Assembly (NCBI GenBank): GCA_905480235.1
Contig: CAJQPP010000006.1
Coordinates: 1 to 64,000, forward strand
Reading direction: 5' to 3'
DNA length: 64,000 nucleotides
From: an uncultured Pirellulaceae bacterium
GTDB lineage: Bacteria; Planctomycetota; Planctomycetia; Pirellulales; Pirellulaceae
The notes below the pieces were generated by a model. That model was not told where the DNA came from and did no database searches. It saw only the letters and a list, made by a program, of their open reading frames with translations. Shown one piece after another: positions 1-9,714 of the stretch (positions are counted from its first letter, which is position 1; every line of letters starts with the position of its first letter). The position numbers and the translations under genes were made by a program.

Positions 1-582
1 ATCCCGGATCGCTTTTACCTCGGAGAGATTCAACGATCGATTTTCTGCTGGTCCGACATTGACAATGGCGGTTCGCTGCATGTCTTCGAAAGGTGTTCTG
101 CCATTGGTTTCGTCGTATTCCACCATCGCTCGATCAACAAAACGCAATTGTAAAACCATATCTCGGATGGTTCTTTTTTTACGATCCAACTGCAACGCTC
201 TTTGCTGCTGGCGAGTTCGAAAGAGTCCCGGGGCAGACGTTACCTCGGCCTGGTTTTGGAGATCACGCGGCACGGCACCATGATCGGCTAAAGCCTTCAA
301 ATAGGCTCCTCGAAATTGTCGAGGCACGCATACCTGAGTCCCCCGAATTTCATATTCATTCAACCCTGATTTACCAAACGCAACTTGCATCAAGCCAACT
401 TCATCGGGAGTCAGGATTCGCGATTCGAACAAGGAAATTTCCGTGGGTGAGGAGAATTTCTGGTTAGCGATCACGGAAACCACAACCACTGCCACTGATG
501 CTACGACGACCCAGCGGGCTAGTGTCGGACGTTCCTGCAACCAGCCAGGGAAAGCGTTTTTCCATTCTTGCCAAGATTTCAT
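1..582 (-). CDS. fliF: Flagellar M-ring protein FliF-like, N-terminal part (runs off window start)
   Basis: Manual minus-strand translation from ATG at 582: MKSWQEWKNAFPGWLQERPTLARWVVVASVAVVVVSVIANQ...ILTPDEVGLMQVAFGKSGLNEYEIRGTQVCVPRQFRGAYLKALADHGAVP. TM segment followed by a FliF/YscJ-type domain; open to the window edge, so absent from the ORF track. Confidence 0.7.
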   Translation of the reverse strand, partial: MKSWQEWKNAFPGWLQERPTLARWVVVASVAVVVVSVIANQKFSSPTEISLFESRILTPDEVGLMQVAFGKSGLNEYEIRGTQVCVPRQFRGAYLKALADHGAVPRDLQNQAEVTSAPGLFRTRQQQRALQLDRKKRTIRDMVLQLRFVDRAMVEYDETNGRTPFEDMQRTAIVNVGPAENRSLNLSEVKAIRD

Positions 583-643
583 TTACGGCTTGCCCTGTCG
601 CTGCAGATTGGTTTCTGGGGAGGTTACGGACGGCTGACTAACG

Positions 644-1231
644 CTATGCAACACGTCGCTGGAACGAAGATAGGTTTGACAGATCCAATTGAATGGCACA
701 CCCTCCGACAGGGCACTTTAAGTCGACGGCACGATCGACCGAAATCAAATGACGAGTAAACTCCCAAGCCTCCGAGGCCAATAATTCGCCCTGCTCCACC
801 ACCCGACTGTCACACCCAATTTCCAATTCGATACCGTGCGGCAGCGACCCCAGAGTTAACTCAATGGTGGAACCACTCTCAACTCGTGTGGCAAGCTCCA
901 TCAGCAGGCACCAAATGCCTAAATAATCGCTTTCGTAAAAAGCACGGCTCTCGCTTTTTCCGAAACAGCTGACTGTTAACTCGACATCCAACGTGGCAAG
1001 CATCGCCTCTAAATCCGTCGCCAGATCACGAACCAGCTTTTCAACACTGCGAGCCCGATATCGAGATCCCAATTGCAAATCGCTATGCAGCAATTGAACG
1101 AGCATGAATTTCTGATCGATGCAAAGATTAACCGGTTCAATGGACTTGATATCTGAAAGACGATTTCGAAAAATGGCAGACAGCTGCTGCCAGGCTTGGA
1201 TATCGGGGGTCGAAAATTTTGAGTAGTTCAT
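644..1231 (-). CDS. Hypothetical protein upstream of fliF-like gene, possibly sensor/regulator related
   Basis: ORF 644..1252, likely start MNYSKFSTPD at 1231; same strand as and directly upstream of the fliF-like gene; no clear family motif. Confidence 0.5.
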   Translation of the reverse strand: MNYSKFSTPDIQAWQQLSAIFRNRLSDIKSIEPVNLCIDQKFMLVQLLHSDLQLGSRYRARSVEKLVRDLATDLEAMLATLDVELTVSCFGKSESRAFYESDYLGIWCLLMELATRVESGSTIELTLGSLPHGIELEIGCDSRVVEQGELLASEAWEFTRHLISVDRAVDLKCPVGGCAIQLDLSNLSSFQRRVA

Positions 1232-1521
1232 GCGAATCCCTGCTTGAATCAACGGCGAGTTTCATCAAATCGTCTTTGCGGTGCCGGTCATCCTGACCAA
1301 CTTCTTTAGGCGAAGTCGCAAATAACTACAAGAATTTCACAAATACTGTCAATCCAGCATTTCCAGAATGGGAACGAAAGCGATGCTATCGCTTCTCTTA
1401 ATCACGCTACAAGCACGCAACTGGTGCGCGAAGAATCGACCGAAGCGTTGATAGCCAAACCGCTTGACGCGCATGCTACGGACACCAGTATGGGGCGTGC
1501 ATTAGCAGCTAAAAATTTGTG

Positions 1522-2340
1522 CTAGCCAATGATATTGGCGCCCGAGCTGGATAATTGAGACATCATCCACTCATTGAGGTCACCCAGAACCTGATTGGGT
1601 AGTTGGTCGGCCACAGGATATTGTCGCAAGGTTACATCGAAACCAGCGACGTGCAGCAACTTCAACTGATGGCAGAGATTGGATTCCGGAAAATAGACCG
1701 AACGCCGACCATGAGCCCAAAAGACCGGCACATCGCGACAGTCACGCCAATTACCCAGCGGGTTTAAGTTGGCCGGTAAACTGCCATTCAGCGAAGCGAC
1801 GCCGGCAAACCAATTCGGCCGCTTCAGGGCGATTCGGTAAGCCATCGTCCCACCATTTCCCTGCCCGGCAATAAAGATTCGCTGCCGATCAATATTAAAT
1901 CGGGATGCGACGGTATCGATCTGCCAAGCCACCTGGTTGATCATCCATTCAATGGCTTCCGATGTCTGCAGCCAACCGTAGGTATCATCTTGATCCAGTC
2001 GCTCCGTCCCAGCCAACGCGACTCCTAAGAAGTTTCGCTCGCTGATTTTCGGCATCACCTCATCGAGGTGTTGATGACTAGAGCCATTGGGATGCAGCCA
2101 AATTAAAAGCGGATAGGCGTACCGGCTTTCATAGTGCACAGGTAAAAAGATCGAACTGGGTGTGCGGTACGAGGAGGCACTCGCGTCATTGGCGATCCCC
2201 AAATGCCTTGCCATATTGTCGCCCCGGGCATCCACTCGGTCGGGGGAAGATTCCCCAGCGGATGAATCACTCGAGAGCTCACAAAAATCGGAAGGTGACT
2301 TGGCCATACCGGCGAGAGGTCCAAGCTTGATGCGGTTCAT
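1522..2340 (-). CDS. Esterase/PHB-depolymerase-like alpha/beta hydrolase fold protein with degenerate catalytic residues
   Basis: 272 aa; YPLLIWLHPNGSS, NIDRQRIFIAGQGNGGTMAYRIALKRPNWFAGVASLNGSLP, VPVFWAHGRRS resemble the esterase fold, but GxSxG reads GQGNG. Confidence 0.7.
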   Translation of the reverse strand: MNRIKLGPLAGMAKSPSDFCELSSDSSAGESSPDRVDARGDNMARHLGIANDASASSYRTPSSIFLPVHYESRYAYPLLIWLHPNGSSHQHLDEVMPKISERNFLGVALAGTERLDQDDTYGWLQTSEAIEWMINQVAWQIDTVASRFNIDRQRIFIAGQGNGGTMAYRIALKRPNWFAGVASLNGSLPANLNPLGNWRDCRDVPVFWAHGRRSVYFPESNLCHQLKLLHVAGFDVTLRQYPVADQLPNQVLGDLNEWMMSQLSSSGANIIG

Positions 2341-2566
2341 TGTCTAATCGTTCCTTGCTCCGCCACAGTCAAAATCGAATCTCTTCGGGTTTTAAGTCAG
2401 TCCAATCTAGAAGTCAACGGCAGCAAACAAAGCGGGATCGGGCGCGCAACAAGAAACAACCATTCGGGGCAAAATATTTTTTGCTAGCAACTAACAAACG
2501 ATAGCGAATCTGATGCTGCGATAATGCTTGATCGTTCTCCAATGATGGTACGAATAGCGAACCCGC

Positions 2567-3361
2567 TTAACGATCGCCAAAATAGTCAGCCCAGGTCTTT
2601 GGCGTTTCATAAACACGCACCCCAGCCAACTTTACTTGGCCGTGATGCAGGTCTACCAGCGAGGGTTCAAGCATCCTCCAAATGACCATGGCGATATTTT
2701 CCACACTCGGATTTAAGGATTGAAAAGCTTCAACCTCAACATTCAAATTTTTATGGTCTAATTCGTCAATGACCTGTCTTCTGACCAACGATTCAAATTC
2801 CTCTAGGGGAACTAAAGGAGCTTGGTCTTGGGGAGCCCCTTCCAAAGTCACCTTTAACAGGTAATTGTGCCCATGCCCGTGAGGGTTGTTGCATTTTCCA
2901 AAAACTCGCCGATTCTCTTCGTCGGACAACGTGGGGTTATGCAATCGGTGGGATGCTGAGAACTCGAATTGCTGGGTAATTTGGATCATGGTTTCGTTTT
3001 TACTGTGAATGGAATATTCCAGAAAAGGCGTGACGCCGAGCGTTAGTTTTTCGATACGGCAGTTGTCGGGAAAGGCACCCTGGATTGCTTGGAACGCAAA
3101 TTGGATCAGTTCCTCTGCGATCTTGGGGGTTTGCGATTCACAACAGGGCCGGATGACCCGATTTCGCAACGCGTCATCAATCAGCTTAATATTGCAAAGG
3201 TAACCACTATCGGTTTCCAGTTCGCCAGCCAACTGACAACGAAACACGAGGGATGGTGAAAGGGCAGTCGCGGATGGCCAGCCGCCCCATGAATTGGTAA
3301 CCGGGCGTTGACTGTGCCCTGGTATTAAATTGAATCGGACTTCCCGAGTTAGGTAGATCAT
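2567..3361 (-). CDS. 6-pyruvoyl-tetrahydropterin synthase family protein, two tandem T-fold-like halves
   Basis: C-terminal half has FEFSASHRL, FGKCNNPHGHGHNY, ELDHKNLN, VRVYET, matching PTPS metal-binding and catalytic motifs; N-terminal half looks like a degenerate copy. Confidence 0.88.
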   Translation of the reverse strand: MIYLTREVRFNLIPGHSQRPVTNSWGGWPSATALSPSLVFRCQLAGELETDSGYLCNIKLIDDALRNRVIRPCCESQTPKIAEELIQFAFQAIQGAFPDNCRIEKLTLGVTPFLEYSIHSKNETMIQITQQFEFSASHRLHNPTLSDEENRRVFGKCNNPHGHGHNYLLKVTLEGAPQDQAPLVPLEEFESLVRRQVIDELDHKNLNVEVEAFQSLNPSVENIAMVIWRMLEPSLVDLHHGQVKLAGVRVYETPKTWADYFGDR

Positions 3362-4068
3362 TGGAGGCTGACCTTGATGGTTTGGCCGCTGCTGTAGACC
3401 ATGCCTTGCCCGCAGGCAACTTCGATCACGGCAGCGACATCATCTGGCGAAACGCATTGTTCCGCGGGAAAATCGGCGAACAGCCCTCGCAACATAGCGG
3501 TCTCGACCGCTCCGGGACGAATGGCGTAGCAACGAATATTGTGCTCCCGCCCTTCATTTGCCAACGCCGTGGTGAATAGTTCGATCCAAGCCTTGGTCGC
3601 ACCATAGAGACTAAAGCCGGCAAAGGGGTCCACGGCTGCGGTCGAAGAAAGGTTGACAATGATGCCCGCTCCTTGGGATTTCATATGTTCCCAAATCGAC
3701 CGCGTGGCATAGTAAACGCTTCTCACATTTACGTTGATGCAGCTTTCAATGGCCTCATCAGACATTTCATCTAGCGGGGCACAGGGTGCCATCGAAGCAT
3801 TATTGATGAACACATCGACCCGTGACATTTGCGAGATGGCTTCCTCCACAAACTGCCGAGCTTCTGCGGAACTATTTAAGTCGGCAACAAAAATGTGCAC
3901 TTTATCGGGGCTCGAAAACGCCGCAATTTCGGCCTTGGCCTTCTCCAGACGGCCTTGGTCTCGTCCACAGATGGCGACATGCCCGCCTTGTTTCGCAAAT
4001 CGTATTGCGGTTGCGAGCCCCACTCCGTTGGTGCCGCCACTAATCACACAGTTCTTGGGATTTTCCAT
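3358..4068 (-). CDS. Short-chain dehydrogenase/reductase (candidate sepiapterin-reductase-like step)
   Basis: SGGTNGVGLA Rossmann motif, INNAS, Ser and YGATK catalytic motif; ATGA overlap with the PTPS gene. Confidence 0.88.
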   Translation of the reverse strand: MENPKNCVISGGTNGVGLATAIRFAKQGGHVAICGRDQGRLEKAKAEIAAFSSPDKVHIFVADLNSSAEARQFVEEAISQMSRVDVFINNASMAPCAPLDEMSDEAIESCINVNVRSVYYATRSIWEHMKSQGAGIIVNLSSTAAVDPFAGFSLYGATKAWIELFTTALANEGREHNIRCYAIRPGAVETAMLRGLFADFPAEQCVSPDDVAAVIEVACGQGMVYSSGQTIKVSLQ

Positions 4069-4203
4069 CGACGAGTATCTGCCTTGCGGGAACGATCAGT
4101 ATTTATGGGTTAACTGCACAAAACCGTACTGTCTTCACAGCACAATGAATATTCCATTTTTTAACGGATCGGAATCGAACTGTTAACCATTCAACTCACC
4201 GAG

Positions 4204-5124
4204 CTAATCGTCCACCTTGGCATTCAGGAAAGAACTTAAATCTTCGGGATTGGCGCGAGGTTCTCCGCCTGCCGTATTATCCAGCTTGCCTTCATGCAAC
4301 CAACTTTCCAATTGATCGACGAGGTCGAAGAGATGATCAAATGAATCCACGATGAAGAGCAGTTCCTGGAAATGATCAATTTCGAAATACTGGTTAATCA
4401 CCCATTCCAGCTGTATGGGGAATCGCTGGACCAAGGGAGATTCAATGGAGTGCCGAATTTCTGCCAGCGAACTTAACAGCCCACTGCCATAAACTTTGAG
4501 CTCCGTGCCCTGCTGCATTAAACCAAACTCGATGGTGTACCAGAAAAACCGAGCCATCGCTCGGATATTGCTTTCCACAATCTTATCGCGAGCCGCGAGA
4601 TCACTCTGATTCAGCTGTTGAGCTCGCAACGCTGCCGTCTTGGCTACTTCACCAAACCGCACCAACACGTCTGCAAATCGTTTATCGGTGTGCATGGGAA
4701 CATGCCCAGCAATGTCGTGGAAAATATCTGGCTCCGGCAAGTAATCAAGTTGATTGCCCTCACGAATCGTGATGGTTGTCGGAAACTGGCGTTGCCGTAG
4801 GCAATCAAAGAAAACATAAGCGGGCACATACCCAGCGACCGCTTTTGCCTCAAAAGCCGTCAACGGTTGCAGGTACTTGTTCACGTCTGCCAAACGGGGG
4901 ACGGATTGTGGATCCAGCATCAGGTTATCCACACCATCCATAAATTTGCGATTTGCGTAGGACTCCCACAAAGGTCGAATCCGCGAGTACAAACGACGCC
5001 AGGTCTCCTGGTTTTCATCGCTGTACAATTCGTAAGGCTGGTGAATAAACACATCACCGTTTTGTTGCGCGTTCTCGATAAAGGGGGCCTTGGTTGTGGT
5101 CAGGCCGATGCCTACAGTCGCCAT
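4204..5124 (-). CDS. phhA: Aromatic amino acid hydroxylase, probably phenylalanine-4-hydroxylase
   Basis: 306 aa; YLPEPDIFHDIAGHVPMHTDKRFAD iron-binding HDxxGH motif and FFWYTIEFGLM with the Glu ligand region. Confidence 0.9.
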   Translation of the reverse strand: MATVGIGLTTTKAPFIENAQQNGDVFIHQPYELYSDENQETWRRLYSRIRPLWESYANRKFMDGVDNLMLDPQSVPRLADVNKYLQPLTAFEAKAVAGYVPAYVFFDCLRQRQFPTTITIREGNQLDYLPEPDIFHDIAGHVPMHTDKRFADVLVRFGEVAKTAALRAQQLNQSDLAARDKIVESNIRAMARFFWYTIEFGLMQQGTELKVYGSGLLSSLAEIRHSIESPLVQRFPIQLEWVINQYFEIDHFQELLFIVDSFDHLFDLVDQLESWLHEGKLDNTAGGEPRANPEDLSSFLNAKVDD

Positions 5125-5754
5125 GCTGGAGTTTTCACTGTTAACTAGGTATGGGATTTTGAATTTCGGGCGGGGCTGCCAAATATTCTTCAGTTGGAAT
5201 TATATCGACAGTTATGGCTCCTGCGCACCTTCGCGCGGAGTTTTTAGGACACTAAACTCGTTATCTTATCAATAAATCAGCGCCCGACCGGCCAGACGCC
5301 ATGTATTTCCCCCACCTTTTCACCCAAGGTTATTGATATGCCCAGTAATCACTGCCTTGGGAGAGTGCCTCGAAAACGCCGCATTCGCGTGCTTCGAGAT
5401 GGGAACCACCGTTTTACGGGTGCCGGCCTGTCTCTCGCTAGGAATACCATCCAGGTTTTGAGCGGACCGATTCCAGCCTGCCGCAACAAGTGGCTCCACT
5501 TCGCTTCGATGGAGATCGGTTGGCATCTCGATCCGACGAACGAAATGGTATTGCTGCTCGACACGAATCAAAAATCAGCCCAGCCACGCGCAGGATGGGC
5601 TGGCAATCGGTACGACCTCGGCCCCAGAGTTAAACCCCGATCAACGCTCGAGTGGTCTCCACGGCACGCGTTGGGGTGAAACGCGACCCAGCGACTTGCT
5701 GAACACTAACCACCCTTTCCAAAATTTTTCACTTCCAAACAACACGTTCCTCTC

Positions 5755-6456
5755 ATGAATAAACTCGTAGCAAACGCCGAGGAAGCGATTCAGGGCGTCA
5801 CCAATGACATGACCTTGATGCTCGGAGGCTTCGGTCTTTGTGGCATTCCCGAAAACTGCATCGCGGCATTGGCCAACTCCGACATCAGCGGTCTAACCTG
5901 CATCTCCAATAATGCCGGGGTCGATGATTTCGGTCTGGGTCTGTTATTGCAGAAAAAACAAATACGAAAAATGATCTCCTCATACGTGGGAGAAAATGAT
6001 GAATTCGAACGCCAAATGCTAAGTGGTGAATTGGAAGTCGACCTTATCCCGCAGGGCTCCTTGGCAGCGCGCTGTTATGCGGGGGGAGCCGGAATTCCTG
6101 CTTTCTTCACGCCTGCTGGTTTTGGAACCGAAGTGGCGATTGGCAAGGAAGTACGTGAATTTGATGGTAAACCGCATATTTTGGAATCCGCATTGACGGC
6201 CGATTTTGCAATCGTCAAAGCCTGGAAAGGCGATCGCTTCGGCAACCTGATGTACAACGGACCAGCCCGAAACTTCAACCCCGCCATGGCGATGGCGGGC
6301 AAAATCACAATTGCCGAAGTCGAAGAGATTGTCGAGCCCGGAGAACTGGATCCCAATTTCATACACACACCCGGTATTTTTGTGCAACGCATCTTCGCTG
6401 GCGTGAACTATGAAAAAAGGATTGAGCAACGCACGGTTCAGCCTCGCACCCCTTAA
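5755..6456 (+). CDS. scoA: 3-oxoacid CoA-transferase subunit A
   Basis: [18 protein letters not shown]...[38 protein letters not shown]; typical SCOT subunit A. Confidence 0.92.
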   Translation: MNKLVANAEEAIQGVTNDMTLMLGGFGLCGIPENCIAALANSDISGLTCISNNAGVDDFGLGLLLQKKQIRKMISSYVGENDEFERQMLSGELEVDLIPQGSLAARCYAGGAGIPAFFTPAGFGTEVAIGKEVREFDGKPHILESALTADFAIVKAWKGDRFGNLMYNGPARNFNPAMAMAGKITIAEVEEIVEPGELDPNFIHTPGIFVQRIFAGVNYEKRIEQRTVQPRTP

Positions 6457-6533
6457 GTCTCAACCGCTGGCCGACACAGCCATTAGCCAACCAGATTACC
6501 CCTCAAAAAAATCAAACGCTCGGACCGATACAG

Positions 6534-7187
6534 ATGCTAGATAAAATCGGAATCGCCAAACGGATCTCCCAAGAACTTTGTGACGGCTGGTATGTCAATC
6601 TAGGAATTGGTATTCCCACCTTGGTTGCCAATTATGTACCCGACGATATTAACGTCGTGTTTCAATCTGAGAACGGCATTTTGGGGATGGGCCCGTTTCC
6701 TTTTGAAGGAGAAGAAGATGCGGACTATATCAACGCGGGTAAACAAACCGTTACGGTTTTGCCTGGTGGCTGCATTTTCGACTCCAACACCAGCTTTGCC
6801 ATGATCCGTGGACAACACATCCAGTTAACCGTCTTGGGAGCAATGGAAGTGGCTGACAACGGGGATATTGCCAATTGGAAAATACCCGGCAAGATGGTCA
6901 AAGGTATGGGAGGAGCCATGGATTTGGTTGCCTCTGCTGACAACATCATCGTGGCGATGATGCACACCAACAAAAAAGGTGACTCCAAATTGCTGGAGCA
7001 ATGCACTCTACCGCTCACGGGTGTTGGTTGTGTAAAACGAATCGTGACCAACTTGGCCGTTTTGGATATCTGCCCGGAAGGCTTTCGTTTGCTGGAACGA
7101 GCTCCAGGCGTCAGCGTCGATGACATTCGCAAAGCGACCGCCGGTCGCTTGGTTGTGGAAGGCGACGTGCCAGAAATTCAGATTTAG
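6534..7187 (+). CDS. scoB: 3-oxoacid CoA-transferase subunit B
   Basis: [19 protein letters not shown]...[16 protein letters not shown]...[12 protein letters not shown]; contains the SENG catalytic Glu motif. Confidence 0.93.
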   Translation: MLDKIGIAKRISQELCDGWYVNLGIGIPTLVANYVPDDINVVFQSENGILGMGPFPFEGEEDADYINAGKQTVTVLPGGCIFDSNTSFAMIRGQHIQLTVLGAMEVADNGDIANWKIPGKMVKGMGGAMDLVASADNIIVAMMHTNKKGDSKLLEQCTLPLTGVGCVKRIVTNLAVLDICPEGFRLLERAPGVSVDDIRKATAGRLVVEGDVPEIQI

Positions 7188-7260
7188 AATCTTGCGATCC
7201 TACGTGCCAGCTCGGATAAAAGGAAAACCAAGCAACCTGTTGCGAATTACCAAGCGGACT

Positions 7261-8577
7261 TTAGAGCAGCAAGAATATCGTGCTCAAAACGACCCCGCTG
7301 GAAATCAGGATCACGAGCAGCAGTCCAATAATATCTTTGATCCGCATGCCGGCGATCGACAACAAAGGGACGGCCCAAAAGGGTTGCAACATATTCGTCC
7401 AGGCATCTCCCCACACAACCGCCATAATGGTTTTGTCCAAATCCGCCCCGAGCTGCTCCACAGCCGGCAGCACAATAGGTGCCTGCACGGCCCACTGCCC
7501 ACCGCCGGAAGGCACAAACAAGTTGACCAGTCCGGCGCTATAAAATGTCATCAAGGGTAAGGTGTCGGCGTTGGCTACGCTGACGAAATACTCTGACATC
7601 TGGCTGGCTAAGCCCGTCTTAACCAATAAAGCCATGATGCCCGCATAAAGGGGGTACTGAATCAGAATCGGCGCGATTTTGGGAACGGCTTCCTGAACCG
7701 ACTCGATGAAGGCACGCGGACTTCCGTGCAATAACAAACCCGCGACAAAAAAAACAAACATGACGGAATCGAGATTCAATCGGAACGTGCCGTCAAACAG
7801 AGTGCTCGCCAAAAACAGCAGACCCAACCCGCCTACCAACCCCGCCAATAAAAACGATCGCTCCATCCAGGTGCCAGAGTCGCGGTTCTCCATCGGCGCT
7901 GGAGATTCTGGTCGCAATTCAAGCTCACCGACTGCCCGCTCCTTCCCAACGAATTTCAACATGCACCAATTAACCGTAGGCAATAAAATCACGATCGCCG
8001 AAAGGGCAACGAGATTCACGGTACCAAACGTGGTGCGGGAAAGCGGCACCGTAAACCCAACTAATTCCTGTGTAATTTTGTCGGTGTCGGTATTTAGAGC
8101 CAGAGGAATCGAACCCGACAAACCAGCATGCCACACTAAAAAACCACTGTAACTTGCGGCCACGAGCACACGAAAAGGGGCCGCTGGAACTCGTCTGGCA
8201 ACCTCCAACGCCACCACACCTCCGACCACCAGCCCAAACCCCCAGTTAATCCAAGACGCGATGATCGCTGCGCAGGTACAAAACAAAACGGCCTGTGTCG
8301 GGGTTTTGACATACTTGATCAGACTTAACAAAAACCACTGCACTGGCGGTGACTTGGCAACGACATATCCTGTCAAAAGAATCATTGCCATCTTTAGCGT
8401 AAACTCAGCCAGTCCCCAAAATCCGCTGCCCCACCATTGAATCGTTTCGACCGGCTGACTGTCTGTCCCGATGAGCGCCAGTGCAAAAGTGGCCAGCGTT
8501 AGCACCAGCGCAATGACAAAAGGATCGGGGGTGTGACGGCGTAGTACCGTGTCGACCGTTGTGAGAATTGACTTCAT
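7261..8577 (-). CDS. atoE: Short-chain fatty acid transporter, AtoE family
   Basis: 438 aa multi-TM protein; RRHTPDPFVIALVLTLATFALA, NLFVPSGGGQWAVQAPIVLPA, WGDAWTNMLQPFWAVPLL are AtoE-type. Confidence 0.88.
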   Translation of the reverse strand: MKSILTTVDTVLRRHTPDPFVIALVLTLATFALALIGTDSQPVETIQWWGSGFWGLAEFTLKMAMILLTGYVVAKSPPVQWFLLSLIKYVKTPTQAVLFCTCAAIIASWINWGFGLVVGGVVALEVARRVPAAPFRVLVAASYSGFLVWHAGLSGSIPLALNTDTDKITQELVGFTVPLSRTTFGTVNLVALSAIVILLPTVNWCMLKFVGKERAVGELELRPESPAPMENRDSGTWMERSFLLAGLVGGLGLLFLASTLFDGTFRLNLDSVMFVFFVAGLLLHGSPRAFIESVQEAVPKIAPILIQYPLYAGIMALLVKTGLASQMSEYFVSVANADTLPLMTFYSAGLVNLFVPSGGGQWAVQAPIVLPAVEQLGADLDKTIMAVVWGDAWTNMLQPFWAVPLLSIAGMRIKDIIGLLLVILISSGVVLSTIFLLL

Positions 8578-8657
8578 GACAGATTCTTGCAGAGTAATTT
8601 GAACTGCGTCTTTGACCCGCTCGCGGGGGAAGCCGCAGCAGGCAACGCGATAACGAA

Positions 8658-9221
8658 CTAGTAATCGGAACCATTCAGATCGACAGTGCCTTCGGGCCAG
8701 GCAAATCCATTTGGGTAAATCATGATTTTATCGTCCCGCCAAGGATTGGCTTCCGGCTCCTGAGCGTTTCGGCGATTAACAAACGGATTCGTTACAAGTC
8801 GACAATTTAGCTTTTGGTAAAAATTGGGAACCGGTGTCTGAAACAAGCTGACCGCGGGCCAACCTCCGACGGCAACCTGTTCAAACGCCTTGTTCGTCAC
8901 CATAACGCCCAAACCCATACCGCGAATTTTGGGATCGCTACATACCGCTGCCAGCGCTAGAACGGGAAGCCTTTGATCTTCTACGATAATCTCCCTCACA
9001 AACGTACGGGCATGTGCCACGATTTGCTCGCCTTGCCAAACGACGAATCGCCGACCTGTGATGTGCTCCGGGTCATCGCTACCTTTCATCTCCAACATCT
9101 CGTTGACTCGCTCGCCCACGGTACGTTTAGAATCCTCAAAACAGCGGCAACATAGTACCGCGATCGACTCCGCCAGCTCCGGTGTGATACCGATATCCAA
9201 ATATTCTTTGATTTCGTGCAT
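8658..9221 (-). CDS. GNAT family N-acetyltransferase
   Basis: LALAAVCSDPKIRGMGLGVMVTNKAFE acetyl-CoA binding pattern. Confidence 0.75.
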   Translation of the reverse strand: MHEIKEYLDIGITPELAESIAVLCCRCFEDSKRTVGERVNEMLEMKGSDDPEHITGRRFVVWQGEQIVAHARTFVREIIVEDQRLPVLALAAVCSDPKIRGMGLGVMVTNKAFEQVAVGGWPAVSLFQTPVPNFYQKLNCRLVTNPFVNRRNAQEPEANPWRDDKIMIYPNGFAWPEGTVDLNGSDY

Positions 9222-9714
9222 TGGTTTGACTCATATTGAAAACAGGCGCCTTCCCGATTCACTTCGCTGCCATGATTTGGGAGTAGGCTTGATGATTCAC
9301 GGTGTATCTTAATGGGTGCTTTACCCACCACCATACCCACCCAAGCCACTGGCGATGCCGTCCAGCGATCGGCAAAACGATATTGCTGGGAATGGGATTA
9401 TTTGGCGTAAGCCGTCACTGAAGGCAAGGAGAAAAACCCGTCTTTACGCGAGGTCTGGAAATAGAGCTGGAGTGCACGACCTCAATGGGCTCCCTCTGTC
9501 CGCCCTGCTCAAGTCCGTTATCTCCTGAACGCGATTCTTCTATTCCCATAAGCTCCAAGACGGCACCAGACCACTCGCCTGCATGCCAAAAAACATTCGC
9601 CAAATTTTCTTCAGCTCTGGGTAATCTTCCCCACACAGACGCTTGCAGTCCGCCGCAGGCGTCACAACAATACTGGCTGGGTTTTACCACGGTTAATTTT
9701 GCCTCGAGCTTGCC

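Noticed and set aside
5320-5679. Small ORFs on both strands in the gap between phhA and scoA
   Set aside because: Competing frames on both strands, no convincing ribosome binding site or family motif; left unannotated.
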